From positions 1 to 43,320 of the forward strand of contig CAIWAH010000134.1 in assembly GCA_903910585.1 (NCBI GenBank): 43,320 bases of DNA, in the 5' to 3' direction. The number at the start of each line of letters is the position of its first letter. Position 1 is the first letter of the stretch. Below are positions 17,706 to 26,939 of the stretch, piece after piece. Position numbers and translations under genes: made by a program. The notes below the pieces were generated by a model, which was not told the DNA's origin, did not search any database, and saw nothing but the letters and a program-made list of their open reading frames with translations. This stretch comes from an uncultured Verrucomicrobiota bacterium. GTDB lineage: Bacteria > Verrucomicrobiota > Verrucomicrobiia > Limisphaerales > UBA9464.

Positions 17706-18410
17706 TCAGGCCAGCGAACCGAGGATCGCCCGGGCGGCCTCAGCCGGATTGGGCGCGGCGTAGATCGGCCGGCCCACGACCAGCCAGCTGGCGCCCGCGG
17801 CGATGGCTTCCCGCGGCGACAGCGTGCGCTTCTGGTCGTCCGCCTTTTCATTGCCGGTGCGGATGCCCGGAGTCACCAGTTGCATGGTCGTGGGCAGGAA
17901 TCCGCGCAGGGCGGTCAGTTCAAGCGGGGAGCAAACCAACCCGCGGAGCCCGCTCGTCGCGGCCAGCCTGGCCAGCCTTTCGACGTGGGCTGCGACATCC
18001 GTCTCTCCGCCCAATTCCTCCAGGGCACTTGAATCCATGCTCGTCAGCACGGTCACCCCAAGCACCAACGGGGCCGGTCTGCCCAAATTTCGCGCGGTGT
18101 CCTGGGCGGATTTTTCGGCGGCGCGCATCATCTCGCTGCCGCCCCCCGCGTGAATGGTCAGCATCTGCACGTCCAGCCGGGTGGCGGCGGCGACCGCCTT
18201 GGCGACGGTGTTGGGAATGTCGTGGAATTTCAGGTCGAGGAAGACGCTGGCGCCGGTCGCGCGCAGCTGCCGCACGAACTCCGGTCCCGCGGAGACGAAC
18301 AGTTCCTTGCCGACCTTGAACGCACCGACAAACGGGGCGACCTCACGGGCAAGGCTGAGGGCCTGCTCGGCCGAGGGGACATCCAGCGCGACTATGATCG
18401 GATTCTGCAC
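17706..18410 (-). CDS. pyrF: Orotidine 5'-phosphate decarboxylase
   Basis: Converts OMP to UMP, the last step of de novo pyrimidine synthesis. 234 residues from a GTG at 18410; the sequence before it does not belong to the family, whereas NPIIVALDVPS right after it is the usual first strand. The catalytic D-x-K-x-x-D is present in FLDLKFHDIPNTV (D59, K61, D64), with GVTVLTSM, VCSPLE, LVTPGIR and VVGRPIY completing the barrel. It lies 59 nt downstream of the Ser/Thr kinase gene on the same strand and may be cotranscribed with it. No other pyrimidine gene is in the window. Confidence 0.95.
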   Translation of the reverse strand: MQNPIIVALDVPSAEQALSLAREVAPFVGAFKVGKELFVSAGPEFVRQLRATGASVFLDLKFHDIPNTVAKAVAAATRLDVQMLTIHAGGGSEMMRAAEKSAQDTARNLGRPAPLVLGVTVLTSMDSSALEELGGETDVAAHVERLARLAATSGLRGLVCSPLELTALRGFLPTTMQLVTPGIRTGNEKADDQKRTLSPREAIAAGASWLVVGRPIYAAPNPAEAARAILGSLA

Positions 18411-18469
18411 GGGCGAAGAGTCCCGCAGGGCGGTTCGGGAGAAAAGCCGCGATTGTGCCTGCTGGCCGC

Positions 18470-19483
18470 TCAGCGCCGCCACCAGCTGCGGCCCGCGGGC
18501 TTTTCCGCAGTTGCCGGCGCCTGTTGGCCGGCCAGCTGGCTGATCAGCAGCTGGCTGCGGGCGGCTTCCAGGGCCATGCGGAATTCGTCGTAGCTCTGGA
18601 ACCGTTCGGCCGGATTCTTCGCCATCGCCCGGCACAGGGCCTCACTGGTGGGCACGGTGATGTCGGGGGCCAACTGGTGGGCGGGGGTAAGCGGTGTGTG
18701 GATCTGCGCCGCGACCACTTCATCCACGGTGGGGGCCTCGAACGGCACATGGCCGACCAGGGCGTGGTAAAGGGTTCCTGCGAGGGAATAGAGGTCGCTC
18801 AGGAAACTTTCGCCGGTCTGCTGCACGCGTTCCGGGGCGATGTAATAGGGCGTGCCGAAAACGGGCGCATAGGAGTCCTTCTCCACATCGGTTTTCCGGG
18901 CGAGGCCGAAGTCCACCAGCTTGGGCTCGCCATCGCCGTTGAAGAGGATGTTGTCGGGCTTGATGTCGAGATGGAGCAGGCCGTGTTTCAGGGCGGTCGA
19001 AAGGGCGCCCGTGAGCTTGATGCCGCAGTCGAGCACGTCGAGCTCGGGCACCCGCTTGAGGTCCTCGATCCGGCCGTCGAGGCTGCCGGCGTCGGCGATC
19101 TCCATCACCAGGTATTTGTGCACGCCTTCCTGGTCGAAGGTGTAGATGTGGATGATGTTGGTGTGGTTGAGCTGGGCGCACGCCCGGGCTTCCGCGGCAA
19201 AGGCGTTCACGGAGTCCTCGTCGTTCGCCAGCTCGTCCTTCATCAGCTTCACCGCGACCTCCCGTCCGAGCGTGGTGTCCCACGAGCGGTAGACCGTGCC
19301 CATGCCGCCCGAGGCGATTTTGCTGCGCAGTTCGAACTGGCGCAGCTGCATCGGCATCATCAGCGCCTGGCCGCACTTGGAGCACGGGGCCTCCTCCAGG
19401 GGGGCGAGCGCGCCGGAGATGAACGCCTTGGCGCCGCAGTGCGGGCAGGTGACCATCTTCAACGATTTGCTGACGGGCTGCAT
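18470..19483 (-). CDS. Ser/Thr protein kinase with N-terminal zinc ribbon
   Basis: 337 residues from the ATG at 19483. A ribbon (C13-C16, C34-C37) precedes a full Hanks-type kinase domain (about 50-310): glycine loop IASGGMGTVY, K79 in VAVKLM, E98, catalytic loop HLDIKPDN (171-178), DFG (191-193) and activation-segment APER. The catalytic loop reads HLD rather than HRD, so this is a non-RD kinase; D173, K175 and N178 are intact and activity is expected. There is no transmembrane segment or extracellular sensor domain, unlike PknB-type kinases; the ribbon may provide localisation. It is divergent from trpS and upstream of pyrF. Substrate unknown. Confidence 0.92.
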   Translation of the reverse strand: MQPVSKSLKMVTCPHCGAKAFISGALAPLEEAPCSKCGQALMMPMQLRQFELRSKIASGGMGTVYRSWDTTLGREVAVKLMKDELANDEDSVNAFAAEARACAQLNHTNIIHIYTFDQEGVHKYLVMEIADAGSLDGRIEDLKRVPELDVLDCGIKLTGALSTALKHGLLHLDIKPDNILFNGDGEPKLVDFGLARKTDVEKDSYAPVFGTPYYIAPERVQQTGESFLSDLYSLAGTLYHALVGHVPFEAPTVDEVVAAQIHTPLTPAHQLAPDITVPTSEALCRAMAKNPAERFQSYDEFRMALEAARSQLLISQLAGQQAPATAEKPAGRSWWRR

Positions 19484-19629
19484 GTAGGTGGGGGTGGAAT
19501 GTAGCCGCGAAGCCCGCACCGACAAGCGTCGTGTGGGCAACCGCCCGTTTTTGGGGACTTCCCCCCAGGGACACGATCCCATGCGGGCACAACTTGCACC
19601 GCCGGCGCCAGGTCCGGCACGCTCCGGCC

Positions 19630-20604
19630 ATGCGAATTCTGACGGGCATCCAGTCCAGCGGGGCACTTCATCTGGGGAATTACTTCGGCGCGATGCTGCC
19701 GGCGATCCAGCTCCAGAATGAAGGGGAGGCGTTCTATTTCATCGCGAACTACCACTCGATGACGTCGCTGACCGATGCCAGGCTCCGCCGCCAATACACG
19801 CTGGATGTCGCCCTCGATTTCCTCGCCTGTGGACTCGATCCCCAGCGCTGCATCTTCTGGAAGCAGTCGGACACGCCGGAGCACACCGAACTGGCGTGGC
19901 TGCTCTCGACCGTCACCCCGATGGGCCTGCTGGAGCGCTGCCACAGCTTCAAGGACAAGGCGGCCCGCCTGGGGGACGAAATCGGATCGGTGAACCACGG
20001 GCTGTTCGCGTATCCCGTGCTGATGGCCGCGGACATCCTGCTCTACGACTCCAACATCGTTCCGGTCGGCAAGGACCAGAAGCAGCATCTCGAAGTCACG
20101 CGCGACATCGCGATCAAGTTCAACCACCTCTACGGAGACACCTTCGTGGTTCCCGAACCGCGCATCCGCGAGGAGGTCGCGGTGGTGCCCGGCCTTGATG
20201 GCCAGAAGATGAGCAAGAGCTACGGCAACACGATCGAGATCTTTGGCGAGGAGAAGGCGACCCGGAAGAAGGTCATGGGCATCGTCATGGATTCCCGCAC
20301 TCCCGAAGAACCGAAGCCGGATGCCGAAAAGAACCTGGTCGTGCAACTGTTCAAGCTGCTGGATTCCTCAGAGGGGGCACGGCAGGAAGAACTTCTTCGG
20401 GCCGGCGGCTATGGCTACGGCAACCTCAAGAAGGCCTTTTTCGAGTGCTATTGGAACTACTTTGCCTCCGCCCGTGAGCGTCGGGCGGAGTTGGCCGCCA
20501 ATCTCGATTATGTGAACCGGGTGCTGGACGACGGGGCAGGGAAAGCCCGCGCCGTGGCCGAAAAGACGCTCAAGCGGGCGAAATTGGCCTGCGGTCTCGA
20601 CTGA
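19630..20604 (+). CDS. trpS: Tryptophanyl-tRNA synthetase
   Basis: Attaches tryptophan to tRNA-Trp; class I enzyme. 324 residues, normal for bacterial TrpS. The HIGH-type motif is GALHLGN (11-17), directly after the start MRILTGIQSSG, which fixes the ATG at 19630. The KMSKS motif is exact (193-197). DILLYDSNIVPVGKDQKQH (135-153) is the tryptophan/tRNA region typical of the family. No Shine-Dalgarno is visible before the ATG. It is divergent from the kinase gene, and its stop is 6 bp from the convergent stop of the next gene, leaving no room for a separate terminator. Confidence 0.97.
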   Translation: MRILTGIQSSGALHLGNYFGAMLPAIQLQNEGEAFYFIANYHSMTSLTDARLRRQYTLDVALDFLACGLDPQRCIFWKQSDTPEHTELAWLLSTVTPMGLLERCHSFKDKAARLGDEIGSVNHGLFAYPVLMAADILLYDSNIVPVGKDQKQHLEVTRDIAIKFNHLYGDTFVVPEPRIREEVAVVPGLDGQKMSKSYGNTIEIFGEEKATRKKVMGIVMDSRTPEEPKPDAEKNLVVQLFKLLDSSEGARQEELLRAGGYGYGNLKKAFFECYWNYFASARERRAELAANLDYVNRVLDDGAGKARAVAEKTLKRAKLACGLD

Positions 20605-20610
20605 GATCTG

Positions 20611-21645
20611 TCAGGGAATGCTGACCGCCCGGTAGATTCCATCGGCCCAGTCGTCGGCGGTGGAATCCTGAAGATCCACGATTCCGTCCGGGCTTTGGGC
20701 GGTTCCCGAGCTGACGGGAAACCACTGGTCTCCATCCAGCAATTCAAGCTGATACTTCACGCCGGGTTCGCCGAAGACCCGCACCGCAAACGCACCCGCG
20801 GGTTGGATCATGCCAATCACTTCGAGCGTCGGCGGAATCTCGGTCAGCGGCGTCGCGATAAGCCGGTAGTCGTCGAACATCATGTAGTTGTCGCCAGGCT
20901 TCCCGGGCTCGCGGATCAGCCACACTGCATCGACATCACCCAACGACCGGTCGGCATTCGTGGTCGTGATCGGCCATGAGTTGATGATGACCTGCCCGTT
21001 CAGCTTGGCCGTCCAGAGGTTTCGCTGAAAGTTGAGGAGCACCTCGAGATCGTAGGGTTCCCCGTTGCGGAACAGGTATCCGCTCGGCCGGAGTGGCGGC
21101 CCCTGCGTCGCGTTGCCGTCGTCGAGGATGGCGCTGATTTCGCGGGTCGCATTGTCGAAATCCAGGCTGAACAGGCGCTGCCCAACCGTATTATAAACAC
21201 TCCACCGGAATGCGTCCGGAACGCGGCTTTCGGACGAGGACTCCAACTGGAGCGAAACGAGAAACTGCACTACCGGTAACTGCCCACCCGACGGCGCGAG
21301 ATTGACAGGGCGCCATACATTGAAATCCGCCGTGCTCGTTGGTGCGCTGAAACCGATGTAGGCGACCTGACCGTAGAAGCCGTCCACCGGCGCGGGCAGC
21401 AGGCCGTTGCCGCCGAAATCGACCGACTTGCCGGCCAAGTCCGTGGCATAACCGATCCAGCTGCCCTGACCGGCCAGGTCAAAGTCCGGATGAAATCCTT
21501 CGAAAGGTTCAAAGCCGGTCTCGTAAAGCACGCGGGAACCGGCGGGAACCTCGGCGCCGTGACCGGGCGCCGCACCGAGCAGGCCGGTTGCGAGCGCGAA
21601 CACGACACGACCGAGCCGTGCCACGCGGGGAGCGGGACAGTTCAT
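20611..21645 (-). CDS. Secreted protein, jelly-roll-like, unknown function
   Basis: 344 residues. A signal peptide is evident (basic start, then VVFALATGLLGAAPGHGAE). The mature part begins VLYETGFEPFEGF, an opening common to verrucomicrobial secreted proteins with a concanavalin/LamG-like fold, and continues with beta-rich stretches (FRWSVYNTVGQRLFSLDF, YDLEVLLNFQRNLWTAKLNG). The last 80 residues (from about 265) look like a separate small beta domain with KYQLELLDGDQWFP, as in proteins carrying an IPT/Ig-like tail. No PEP-CTERM or other sorting tail is present. It lies 24 nt after the DUF6600 lipoprotein gene and may be in the same operon. Confidence 0.75.
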   Translation of the reverse strand: MNCPAPRVARLGRVVFALATGLLGAAPGHGAEVPAGSRVLYETGFEPFEGFHPDFDLAGQGSWIGYATDLAGKSVDFGGNGLLPAPVDGFYGQVAYIGFSAPTSTADFNVWRPVNLAPSGGQLPVVQFLVSLQLESSSESRVPDAFRWSVYNTVGQRLFSLDFDNATREISAILDDGNATQGPPLRPSGYLFRNGEPYDLEVLLNFQRNLWTAKLNGQVIINSWPITTTNADRSLGDVDAVWLIREPGKPGDNYMMFDDYRLIATPLTEIPPTLEVIGMIQPAGAFAVRVFGEPGVKYQLELLDGDQWFPVSSGTAQSPDGIVDLQDSTADDWADGIYRAVSIP

Positions 21646-21669
21646 GGGGAGCGGGTCGGCGGAATCAGT

Positions 21670-23838
21670 TCACTGCGGCTGGGTTCGGCCCCCGGATGGG
21701 CGGCCGCCGCTGCCGCCTTGAACCGATTGGGCGGGTGGTGAGTAGGAACGGACCGGCGCAGTCGCCTGGGGGGCAATCCGCGGCGCCGACTGCTGATACT
21801 GCGGCTGCACGATCGGCCGGGATTGAACGGGAGCTGGTGTGTAAGTCGGCGCTTGCCGGACCGCAGTTGCCGGCGCGGTGCGGGTGGAAAAGTCAGGTCG
21901 GGAATAGGTCGGCCGGGAAACGCCGACAGTGGGTTGCGGCGAAACCATGGTGGGCGTGTCGCGGCGGACGGTGATTTGCTGCTGGGGCAGCGGGCGGGCT
22001 TCGCTCCGGCCAACCGTCGGGCGGGTGACCACGGCTGTCGAAGTGCCGGGCGCAGGCTGAATCGCAACCTGTCCTGACGGTGTCGTCACGGAGGTGTTGG
22101 GGCGGGTGTCGACCCGAGCGCCCACCGCCGGGCGAGTCACCTGCGTGTTCGGATTCGCGGGACCAATGGTCGTGGGGCGACTTTCAGAACGGATTCCCGC
22201 GGTCGGACTGGTCAGCGTGCCGCTGGCGACCGGGCGACGCACCGTTTGGCTGGCCCGCGGCGAAGTGGCCGGCGTTACGGTGTTTCCGGAGCGGGTGCTT
22301 CCACCGGTAATCGATGGCCGGACCTCGGTTCGAGTTCCGCCGCCGACTGCAGTTTGCCCTTGCAGGGCTGGCCGGCTGGAGACGAAACGGGATCCCGCTG
22401 ACGCCTCCGTCGGGCGGATCGCACTGGCGCCGACGCCGGGCTTGGGCCGGGTTTCCTGCCGGGCCAGCACCGTTTCGGGAGGACGGGTCCCGATCGAATT
22501 CACCGGAATGGTCGGCCGATAGACGTCAATCCGGTCCCGTGGGCCGCCGGTGCGGACGCCAACATCGCGGCCTCTTCCGGGCTGTCGGGCATCGGCCAAG
22601 GCGACCGGCCGGATTTCGGAACGACTGTGCCGTTGGACGGTGTCGCGTCCGAAGCCATTGTTGACGATCACCTTGTTGTTGTCGCCCACGATGTAGTTGT
22701 TGACCACGGTGCTGCGCCCGTAGATCCCAACCACGTCGTGATGGGCAGCGCGAAAACGGTAGCAATGGGGATCGTAAAACCGGGCCCGCGGAACAAAGCA
22801 GTAATCGCGGGCTCCGAGGCCAAAGGAAAAGCCCACCGAAACTCCCGAGCCATGATAGGTCAGGCCCACTCCGCTCTGCCAACCGCAGGCCGGTGGCAGG
22901 GGCGCCCAGCCGAAATGGTCGTCACAGTGTCGCCAAGTGACCCAGGAAGGACCCCATGTCGTTCCCGGAACCCAGCACCATCCCCGGGCGGGCACTTGGC
23001 ACCAACGGCCATAATGGAAAGGTGCCCAGCCCCAAGAGTAATAGGAGTGCCAATACCAGCCTCCGGAAGTCCACACCCAACGGCCATTGTCGCAATAAGG
23101 ACGCCAGCCGACGTTGATGGTTCCCACGGTCGGCTGCCAGCACCAGCCATAGTCGCTCGCTTCCACCCAGGTGCCGTAGGGGGACAGGGAGCTGTAAAAC
23201 ACGTTGTAGTTGACGGTCGTGGTCGGTTGCGGTGCCGGTTCGGGGGCGGGCGCCGCACCGGGCGTTTCTCCGACCATGGGCGCATTCGGTTGCGGCGGGG
23301 CCGGGGCGGTGGCGGTGGCTAGGCCGAGATTGGCTCCGGGAGCATTGGTCAGGGCCAGCTTGGCTTCCACCGGCGCGTTGGTTGTTCCTCCCTCGGCAAT
23401 TTCCGATTCGGGCAAGTCCACCGCCTCGCCGCCCAAGGCGACCTGGCGCTTCAGGAGGGCGGCAATCACGGTTTCGGGAATGCCCAGGTCCTTGAGGTAG
23501 ATGACATGGTCGGCCGACAGCGAAAACGGCTGGTCGATGGTGGCGACAAAATCGATCAGCACCTGCTCGCCAAGGGTGTTCTGGGCCAGTTGCACCACTT
23601 CCTGCACGTCGGCTGGAAGTTCGGGAGGCGCAGCCGGAAGGGCGTTATCGGGCGCGGCCGAATCGGCCACCGGACCATTGGCCAGGTCCTTGGCAGCGTT
23701 GGTGGAAGCCGCCATCGCGGCGGGAGCGTTGGTTGCCGGCTTGCCGGCGGGCGGAGTGTCGGAAACCGCGGATTCGACGCGGTCGCAACCGGCAGTCACC
23801 AAGGCCATCAGGGCAGGGAGCAACAGGAGAAGTTTCAT
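21670..23838 (-). CDS. DUF6600-type lipoprotein with low-complexity C-terminus
   Basis: 722 residues from the ATG at 23838, which begins a lipoprotein signal with lipobox LVTAGC (C18). An Ala/Asn/Pro-rich linker is followed by a small helical domain (about 77-131: ADVQEVVQLAQNTLGEQ, IYLKDLGIPETVIAALLKRQ). Then comes a Trp/Tyr-rich DUF6600 region (about 213-330) with repeated GW, RW and WAP motifs, as in YGTWVEASDYGWCWQPT. The C-terminal 300 residues are Arg/Thr/Pro/Ser/Val-rich and disordered-looking. It is likely anchored to the outer or inner membrane with an extended tail; function is unknown. The AT-rich divergent gap to tRNA-Val (23839-24076) should contain its promoter. Confidence 0.85.
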   Translation of the reverse strand: MKLLLLLPALMALVTAGCDRVESAVSDTPPAGKPATNAPAAMAASTNAAKDLANGPVADSAAPDNALPAAPPELPADVQEVVQLAQNTLGEQVLIDFVATIDQPFSLSADHVIYLKDLGIPETVIAALLKRQVALGGEAVDLPESEIAEGGTTNAPVEAKLALTNAPGANLGLATATAPAPPQPNAPMVGETPGAAPAPEPAPQPTTTVNYNVFYSSLSPYGTWVEASDYGWCWQPTVGTINVGWRPYCDNGRWVWTSGGWYWHSYYSWGWAPFHYGRWCQVPARGWCWVPGTTWGPSWVTWRHCDDHFGWAPLPPACGWQSGVGLTYHGSGVSVGFSFGLGARDYCFVPRARFYDPHCYRFRAAHHDVVGIYGRSTVVNNYIVGDNNKVIVNNGFGRDTVQRHSRSEIRPVALADARQPGRGRDVGVRTGGPRDRIDVYRPTIPVNSIGTRPPETVLARQETRPKPGVGASAIRPTEASAGSRFVSSRPALQGQTAVGGGTRTEVRPSITGGSTRSGNTVTPATSPRASQTVRRPVASGTLTSPTAGIRSESRPTTIGPANPNTQVTRPAVGARVDTRPNTSVTTPSGQVAIQPAPGTSTAVVTRPTVGRSEARPLPQQQITVRRDTPTMVSPQPTVGVSRPTYSRPDFSTRTAPATAVRQAPTYTPAPVQSRPIVQPQYQQSAPRIAPQATAPVRSYSPPAQSVQGGSGGRPSGGRTQPQ

Positions 23839-24030
23839 GCGGCTACATGAGTTGGGGTGCTGGGAAAGCAGCGTTCCACGTCGGAATGCCCTACGGCTGA
23901 CTCCGGCCCGAGCCAATCGGCTGCAAGCAATACGCGTTCACGTCGGGTGAGTTGACGGTTGCAAACTTAAGTTATTCATTAGCCGCGGCAAGCGCCTTTT
24001 GGGGCGCCAGTTGCGACTGAAAAATAGCCC

Positions 24031-24058
24031 TTGCACGGAACCGGCGGATTCCTACCTT
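24031..24058 (+). promoter_or_regulatory. Candidate sigma-70 promoter for tRNA-Val
   Basis: A -35-like TTGCAC (24031-24036) and a -10-like TACCTT (24053-24058) are separated by 16 bp and lie 18 bp before the tRNA 5' end. The placement fits a short tRNA leader. An AT-rich stretch (ctgaaaaatag) precedes the -35 and could act as an UP element. The match to consensus is moderate. Confidence 0.45.
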
Positions 24059-24076
24059 TCGCCCGCTTCGCATCGG

Positions 24077-24151
<75 letters not shown>

Positions 24152-24211
24152 TGCGGAATCCTCCTTCAATCCCCGTTCAACTGCTGGTGCCGCTTTGGCC
24201 CATTTCTGCCC

Positions 24212-24697
24212 ATGAAGTCCTACGAACTCCTCCGGGAAGTCCTCAAAACCACCAGCGCGAAGCAGGTGGCAGCCGACATGGGGCTTTCTCTCTCCCTGAT
24301 TTACAAGTGGGCCGAGACTCCCAATGAAGAGCTGGGCACCGGTGCTCCCAATCCGCTGGACCGGGTGGATCAGCTGATTCAGAGCACCCAGGACCCCCGG
24401 GTGATTCACTGGGTCTGCCAACGGGCCGGGGGCTTTTTCGTCAAGAATCCCAAGACCCATCACGCCCATCCCGATTTCCTGATTCCTGCCACCAACCAGA
24501 TTGTCCAGGAGTTCGCGGACTTGCTGGCCGTCATTGCCAACGCCGCGGGCGACAACCACATCGATGCGTCCGAGTCGAAGACGATCCGCAAGCGGTGGGA
24601 GGAGCTGAAGGCGGTCACCGAGACGTTCGTGGCGTGCTGCGAACAGGGGAACTTCGCCAAACTACGCGACAAGGAGGCGGAGACCTTGCGCGGCTGA
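24212..24697 (+). CDS. HTH protein resembling phage regulatory protein CII (CP76) family
   Basis: 161 residues. Residues about 14-35 (TSAKQVAADMGLSLSLIYKWAE) form a helix-turn-helix. The following part (PLDRVDQLIQSTQDPRVIHWVCQRAGGFFV, split here for length: PLDRVDQLIQST, then VIHWVCQRAGGFFV) and the helical C-terminal half (VQEFADLLAVIANAAGDNHI) have the layout of the phage CII/CP76 regulators, which are DNA-binding proteins of P2-like phages. No integrase or other phage gene lies nearby, so it may be a domesticated regulator. It starts 61 bp after tRNA-Val on the same strand and could share its transcript. Family call is moderate. Confidence 0.65.
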   Translation: MKSYELLREVLKTTSAKQVAADMGLSLSLIYKWAETPNEELGTGAPNPLDRVDQLIQSTQDPRVIHWVCQRAGGFFVKNPKTHHAHPDFLIPATNQIVQEFADLLAVIANAAGDNHIDASESKTIRKRWEELKAVTETFVACCEQGNFAKLRDKEAETLRG

Positions 24698-24724
24698 AGG
24701 CTCGGCGCGGAGCCGCGGTAATGC

Positions 24725-26206
24725 CTATCGTCCCGTTCCCGAGACCGGCGGGCGATTGGTTCGGGCGCCCGAAGGACTGGCATTGGTTCCCCGCGGGGCA
24801 ACCGGGCGCCGTTCCACCGCGAGCGGGACATAGTCCTCGCTTGGAATCACCTCGCGCTCACGGCCCATCCAAAAGGCTGTAAGATAATCGACTCCCGGAT
24901 GTGCCACCAGGGAGCCCTGGCCTCCCCGGACGCGATACGGGGAATCAGCCCACTGAAATGGAGCCGGCGGCCGCTGCGGCATTTGCACCGCGAACTTGGA
25001 CCACTTTTCGCCGTTGGCTTCCACAATGGTCAGGTCGCGATCGCGGGTCTGGTCCACCGGAGCCGCCCACCGGGGTGGGTTGGGAAACTCATACATCACT
25101 CCCTGGAGGGTGACGATCACCCCGGAGCTGATGGTCGGTTTTTTGAAGCTCTCGACATAGCAGGCCACAACGAACGGATTCAGATGCGATTCGGCCTGGC
25201 GCATGATTTCGGTCAGGCGCTCCTCGAACTGGAGTTTGCGGGTCGGCTCATTGAGCTCAAGCCGGCTCAGCAGACTCAGGCTCGCCACCGTGAACACGTT
25301 GGGCGAATAGTCGGAGTATTGAAGAAGCGCCGGTGGCGGCAGTCGGAAATACTCCTCTGCCTGCTTCTCGTATTCCGCGTAGTAGCGAACCGGCGAGATG
25401 GTGGCAGCACCGCGGAGCAGGGCGGCCCGCAGCAGCGGCGAGACGAAGGTGCGGTGACCGTAGCCATCATCGATCCGCCAGTCATCTTTCTCCAGACGGG
25501 AGATCATCAGCATCACCGAGTTGGAGACCTGGCTGCGGATGGTCTGGTCCCGGATGAGCTGATAAACGGTCATCAGGCCGAAGTTGACCGCGGCGTAGTG
25601 GTTCCGATCGGGACCGCCGAGCCAGACTTCCTGTCCGAGCGGCGAATTGCCGGCGAATGCCAACTTGCCGAAGCCTTTGCGCGCGGGATCTGCGCCGCCC
25701 CATTCCGCGTAGGCCGGCCGGTAAGCAGGGTCGTCGGCCCGGGCTGAAAAGCGGGCGAGGTATCCGGGCTTTCCGCTGACCCGGAGCAGCCGGTCGATCC
25801 CATCTAGCGAACGGCGCAGGTCGCCGAAGGCATTGGTGTCGCGGCTGACGATGTAACGAAACGTGTGCGCGGCGAGCAGCAGGCCGGTCCAGGCGGCGGA
25901 ATCTTCGGTCGCCTCATACTGGACCACCTTTGAGCGGTTGGTGTCGGCGAATTGTGCGCTGACCACCAATCCGCCGGGGAGATGATACTTCGGGAGGTCT
26001 GCCAGGTAGGCGTCGGCCCGCTGGCGCATCACGGTGAGTTGGTTGGTGGTCAGGTCGATCCAGCGGCCGGTGTAGCGGTCGCGCGCCAGCCCCTTGAGCA
26101 CGGTGCGCTGCCGGTCGGTGAGCGGTTCTGCCGACCGCGCCGACAGCAACAGCAGCATGCCCACGAACAACGCGAGCGAGACCGGAAACCTTCTGCGGAC
26201 CGTCAT
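24725..26206 (-). CDS. Secreted protein of unknown function, all-alpha
   Basis: 493 residues from the ATG at 26206, which opens a signal peptide (MTVRRRFPVSLALFVGMLLL, cleavage near SARSAE). The mature part is mostly helical, with repeated Trp/Tyr-rich helices (SAAWTGLLLAAHTFRYIVSR, DRNHYAAVNFGLMTVYQLI) that recall alpha/alpha-toroid (six-hairpin) carbohydrate-active enzymes, but no catalytic motif is certain. The last 40 residues are Pro/Arg-rich and look disordered. It is downstream of trmB by 56 nt on the same strand, and its stop faces that of the HTH gene 27 bp away. I cannot name its function. Confidence 0.7.
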   Translation of the reverse strand: MTVRRRFPVSLALFVGMLLLLSARSAEPLTDRQRTVLKGLARDRYTGRWIDLTTNQLTVMRQRADAYLADLPKYHLPGGLVVSAQFADTNRSKVVQYEATEDSAAWTGLLLAAHTFRYIVSRDTNAFGDLRRSLDGIDRLLRVSGKPGYLARFSARADDPAYRPAYAEWGGADPARKGFGKLAFAGNSPLGQEVWLGGPDRNHYAAVNFGLMTVYQLIRDQTIRSQVSNSVMLMISRLEKDDWRIDDGYGHRTFVSPLLRAALLRGAATISPVRYYAEYEKQAEEYFRLPPPALLQYSDYSPNVFTVASLSLLSRLELNEPTRKLQFEERLTEIMRQAESHLNPFVVACYVESFKKPTISSGVIVTLQGVMYEFPNPPRWAAPVDQTRDRDLTIVEANGEKWSKFAVQMPQRPPAPFQWADSPYRVRGGQGSLVAHPGVDYLTAFWMGREREVIPSEDYVPLAVERRPVAPRGTNASPSGARTNRPPVSGTGR

Positions 26207-26262
26207 GGTGACGCTACGGTGCGGATGCCGGCCCCCGGCCGCAAGGTCGGACGCGGGCCCGC

Positions 26263-26901
26263 TCACGAAACGCGCCGGTAGGCCGCGTGGTTGGTGGGGA
26301 TGCCGCGGGCGTTGAATTCCTGTTCGAAGTCGGTCTTCACCGCCAGCAACTCCGCGGGTTCCTCAACCCGGACAAAGGCCGGATTCGCCCCGAACACCTC
26401 GGTCATCTGGGTGAAATAGCTGACGTCGTCCGTCCGGAGGAAAACCGTGCCGCCGATCGCGAGGGTCGCCTGCGCATGGCCGGTGAAGGCGGCGTTCACC
26501 AGGCGTCGCTTCCAGTGCCTTCGCTTGGGCCAAGGGTCCGGAAAGTAAACATGGATTCCGGCGAGACTGCCGGCGGGAATCATGAAGCGCAGCACATAGG
26601 AGGCCTCCAGCCGGAGCACTCGGATATTCTGGAGTCCGCCACGCCTGGCCTTCCGGCCGATTTTTCGCAGCCGCCCAAGAAGCCGTTCGACCCCGAGGAA
26701 GTTGGTTTCAGGCCGGGCCGCCGCATACTGGATGAGGAACGAGCCGTCCCCCGCGCCCAATTCCAGTTCAACCGGGTTGGGGCGGCCAAATTCGGCGGCC
26801 AAATCGAGCCGCTGCATCACGTCGGGTTTCAGCCGGAACGGATCATCGGGCGCGGTCGCCGGAATCACCGGCGCTTCAGGGACGGGGGAAGTAAGCTCCA
26901 T
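26263..26901 (-). CDS. trmB: tRNA (guanine-N7-)-methyltransferase
   Basis: Methylates G46 in the variable loop of tRNAs using S-adenosylmethionine. 212 residues, within the family range. The SAM-binding loop is ELELGAGDGSFL (45-56), followed by NFLGVER (66-72) and the family signature HVYFPDPWPKRRH (116-128) that binds the target guanine; FLRTDDVSYFTQM lies in the C-terminal half. The start at 26901 gives a short Pro-rich leader before the conserved domain. It follows the FIST gene by 38 nt and precedes the unknown secreted gene by 56 nt, so the three may form one transcript. Confidence 0.95.
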   Translation of the reverse strand: MELTSPVPEAPVIPATAPDDPFRLKPDVMQRLDLAAEFGRPNPVELELGAGDGSFLIQYAAARPETNFLGVERLLGRLRKIGRKARRGGLQNIRVLRLEASYVLRFMIPAGSLAGIHVYFPDPWPKRRHWKRRLVNAAFTGHAQATLAIGGTVFLRTDDVSYFTQMTEVFGANPAFVRVEEPAELLAVKTDFEQEFNARGIPTNHAAYRRVS

Positions 26902-26939
26902 GAGCGGGACCGGGAGTGTTCACCTCGCCGGGCAACTTG

